A stretch of 64,000 nt of DNA from Rhodosalinus halophilus. Its GTDB lineage: Bacteria > Pseudomonadota > Alphaproteobacteria > Rhodobacterales > Rhodobacteraceae. The stretch covers positions 434,001 to 498,000 of the forward strand of contig NZ_QNTQ01000006.1 of assembly GCF_003298775.1 (NCBI RefSeq), written 5' to 3'. Position 1 is the stretch's first letter. Each line of letters opens with the position of its first letter. Under the pieces are notes generated by a model, which saw only the letters and a program-made list of their open reading frames with translations, searched no databases and had not been told where the DNA came from. A program made the position numbers and the translations under genes. Below, piece after piece: positions 62,133 through 64,000 of the stretch.

Positions 62133-63469
62133 TCGCCAGAACCTTCGCCCGCGTCGCCGCGGCCGCCGCGATCGCGGTCGCCGCCGCGTTGCCCGCGCGG
62201 GCCGCGGTGGACATCCAGGAGGTGACCAGCCCCGGCGGGATCACTGCCTGGCTGGTGGAGGATCAGAACATCCCCTTCGTCGCGCTCGAGATCCGCTTTC
62301 GTGGCGGCACATCGCTCGACGCGCCCGGCAAGCGCGGCGCCGTGCGTCTGATGACCGCGCTTCTCGAGGAGGGCGCGGGCGAGTTGGACGCGCAGGCCTT
62401 CGCGCGAGCGACGGAGGGGATCGCCGCGGATTTCGACTACGACGCGGGCGACGATGCGGTCTCGGTCTCGGCCCGCTTCCTGACCGAGACGCGGGACGAA
62501 GCCGTGACGCTCCTGCGGGCCTCGCTGGTCGAGCCCCGCTTCGACGCGGACGCGACCGAGCGGGTGCGGGCGCAGGCGATTTCGGCCATCCGGTCGGATC
62601 TTCAGGATCCCGGGGTCATCGCCTCCCGCGCTTTCGACCGGCTGGCCTTCGGCGATCACCCCTACGGCACCTCGCCGGACGGCACGCCGGAGAGCGTCGC
62701 GGCGCTCACGCGCGAGGATCTGGTCGCGGCGCACCGCGCGGCGCTGGCCCGCGACCGCATCTATGTGGGCGCTGCCGGCGACATCACCCCCGAAGAGCTG
62801 GGCGTGCTGCTCGACCGGCTGCTCGGCGATCTTCCGGCCGAAGGCGCGCAGCAGCCCGCCGACGTCTCGGTCGAGATGCCGGGCGGCGTCGAGGTCGTGG
62901 AGTTCGACACCCCCCAGTCTGTCGCCGTCTTCGGCCATGCCGGCATCCCGCGCGACCACGAGGATTTCTTCGAGGCCTTCGTGCTGAACCAGATCGTCGG
63001 CGCGGGCGGTTTCGAAAGCCGCCTGATGCAGGAGGTCCGCGAGAAGCGCGGCCTGACCTACGGCGTCTATTCCTATCTCGCGCCCAAGGACCACGCTGCG
63101 CTCTATCTCGGTCGTGTCGCCTCGGCCAACGACCGGATCGCGGAGGCCGTCGCGGTGATCCGTGACGAGTGGCGCAAGGTCGCCGGGGAGGGCGTGACGG
63201 CCGAAGAACTCGAGTCGGCCAAGACCTATCTCACCGGGGCCTATCCCTTGCGTTTCGACGGCAACGGTCCGATCGCCAACATCCTGGTGGCGATGCAGCT
63301 GGACGATCTGCCGATCGACTACGTCGAGACCCGCAACGACCGCGTGCGCGCGGTCACGCTGGAAGACGTCAATCGCGTGGCCTCGGAGCTTTTCGATCCG
63401 GAGCGCCTGACCTTCGTGGTGGCCGGTCAGCCCGAGGGGCTGGATTCGGTGGGCGAGCCCGCGCAGTGA
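62129..63469 (+). CDS. M16 family protein, non-catalytic partner
   Basis: The 446-residue exported protein has a signal peptide (residues 1-25). At the position of HxxEH it reads RLMTALLEEGAG, so no zinc would be bound. The second-half motif EVREKRGLTYGVYSYL, which supplies the substrate-binding Arg/Tyr to the partner's active site in M16 dimers, is intact. It overlaps the catalytic gene by 4 bp. Confidence 0.92.
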   Translation: MIARTFARVAAAAAIAVAAALPARAAVDIQEVTSPGGITAWLVEDQNIPFVALEIRFRGGTSLDAPGKRGAVRLMTALLEEGAGELDAQAFARATEGIAADFDYDAGDDAVSVSARFLTETRDEAVTLLRASLVEPRFDADATERVRAQAISAIRSDLQDPGVIASRAFDRLAFGDHPYGTSPDGTPESVAALTREDLVAAHRAALARDRIYVGAAGDITPEELGVLLDRLLGDLPAEGAQQPADVSVEMPGGVEVVEFDTPQSVAVFGHAGIPRDHEDFFEAFVLNQIVGAGGFESRLMQEVREKRGLTYGVYSYLAPKDHAALYLGRVASANDRIAEAVAVIRDEWRKVAGEGVTAEELESAKTYLTGAYPLRFDGNGPIANILVAMQLDDLPIDYVETRNDRVRAVTLEDVNRVASELFDPERLTFVVAGQPEGLDSVGEPAQ

Positions 63470-63510
63470 TCGGGCGGGCGCCCGTCAGGCGGCGCGGCGA
63501 CAGGACAGCG

Positions 63511-64000
63511 TCAGTTCACGAGGCCCGCGTGGCGCATGGCGTCGCGCACGCGCGCTTTCGTGCCCTCCGTGAGCCCGACGAGCGGTAGCCGCGTCTCGTC
63601 CGAGCACATGCCCAGGACCGAAAGCCCGTATTTCGCGCCCACGAGTCCCGGCTCGGCGAAGATCGCCTTGTGCAGCGGCATCAGCCGGTCCTGGATCGAG
63701 AGCGCGCGGGCGTAATCGTTGGCAAGGCAGGCCTCCTGCATCTCGGCGCAGAGCCGCGGCGCCACGTTCGCCGTCACCGAGATGCAGCCCCGGCCGCCCT
63801 GCGCGTTGAAGCCGTGCGCGGTTGCGTCCTCGCCCGAGATCTGCAGGAAGTCCGGCCCGCAGTGCATGCGCTGCCGGCAGACGCGGTCGAGATCGCCCGT
63901 CGCGTCCTTCACACCGATGATGCGCGGCAGTCGGGCGAGCTCGGCCATCGTCTCGACCGACATGTCCACGGCCGAGCGGCCGGGAATGTTGTAGATGATG
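63511..64000 (-). CDS. dapA: 4-hydroxy-tetrahydrodipicolinate synthase, C-terminal part (5' end outside window)
   Basis: DapA condenses pyruvate and aspartate semialdehyde in lysine synthesis. The visible part begins in the frame [14 protein letters not shown] at the right edge. It includes the pyruvate-binding Lys in [12 protein letters not shown] and the family C-terminus [12 protein letters not shown]. About 163 residues are seen, so the N-terminal half lies beyond 64000. It is convergent with the M16 genes. Confidence 0.94.
   Translation of the reverse strand, partial: IIYNIPGRSAVDMSVETMAELARLPRIIGVKDATGDLDRVCRQRMHCGPDFLQISGEDATAHGFNAQGGRGCISVTANVAPRLCAEMQEACLANDYARALSIQDRLMPLHKAIFAEPGLVGAKYGLSVLGMCSDETRLPLVGLTEGTKARVRDAMRHAGLVN

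Overview
The window is high-GC alphaproteobacterial DNA, most likely from the Rhodobacteraceae / Roseobacter group. Supporting marks are a circularly permuted two-piece tmRNA gene, the alpha-type SspB adaptor, a trgA-trgB-cysK tellurite-resistance arrangement like that of Rhodobacter sphaeroides, short lineage-typical proteins (DUF4169, DUF3035, DUF1674), and three copies of an intergenic element ending in a GAGGATATTTCG-type core. I cannot name the genus from the sequence.

The left core region (1-23.5 kb) starts inside the replicative polymerase gene dnaE. It continues with a lipoprotein gene and a leftward block sspB, fumC, DUF4169, RHH, slyX. Next come the chromate transporter chrA and the ssrA (tmRNA) gene. 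Rightward genes follow: a DUF2182-DUF1326-DinB operon, acuI, a universal stress protein, a BCCT transporter, a class V aminotransferase-like enzyme, photolyase, cyclopropane-fatty-acid-type synthase, trgA, trgB, cysK, an MscS-type channel and an AlaX-type editing protein. The block ends at tRNA-Ser(GGA).

The accessory island (about 23.5-42.6 kb) lies between tRNA-Ser and gpmI. It is bounded by two diverged copies of a roughly 270-bp sequence that includes the tRNA 3' end, its terminator and further downstream DNA. The left copy is split by an IS256-type element with a visible 8-bp target duplication. Next come broken genes (Vsr endonuclease, phage-type DNA methylase, a terminase/recombinase chimera). 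Then come two intact catabolic modules. Module 1 has a tripartite tricarboxylate transporter (tctA, tctB, tctC) with an arylmalonate-decarboxylase-like enzyme, and divergently an enolase-superfamily enzyme and a MarR regulator. Module 2 has a TRAP transporter (dctP, dctQ, dctM) co-oriented with an opine-dehydrogenase-like enzyme, a 3-hydroxyacyl-CoA-dehydrogenase-like enzyme and a racemase-fold protein. Remnants of IS1182-type, possibly IS5-type, and TcmP genes fill the rest. These two transporter-plus-enzyme modules, with unusual active-site residues, are the best candidates for undescribed biochemistry here.

The right core region (42.7-64 kb) carries gpmI, an EnvC-like LytM protein, ctpA, rppH, a DUF2267 gene, the error-prone polymerase dnaE2 with a LexA-like site, and a leftward pair of a phosphodiester glycosidase and rbfA. 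It continues with dapB, gap, a small SDHAF4-like gene, rsmB, a heparinase-like gene, purH, lspA, a DUF3035 lipoprotein, paired M16 peptidases and the 3' part of dapA. These serve glycolysis, lysine synthesis, envelope maturation, RNA modification and decay, and DNA damage tolerance. No rRNA, CRISPR array, intact integrase or replication origin was seen.
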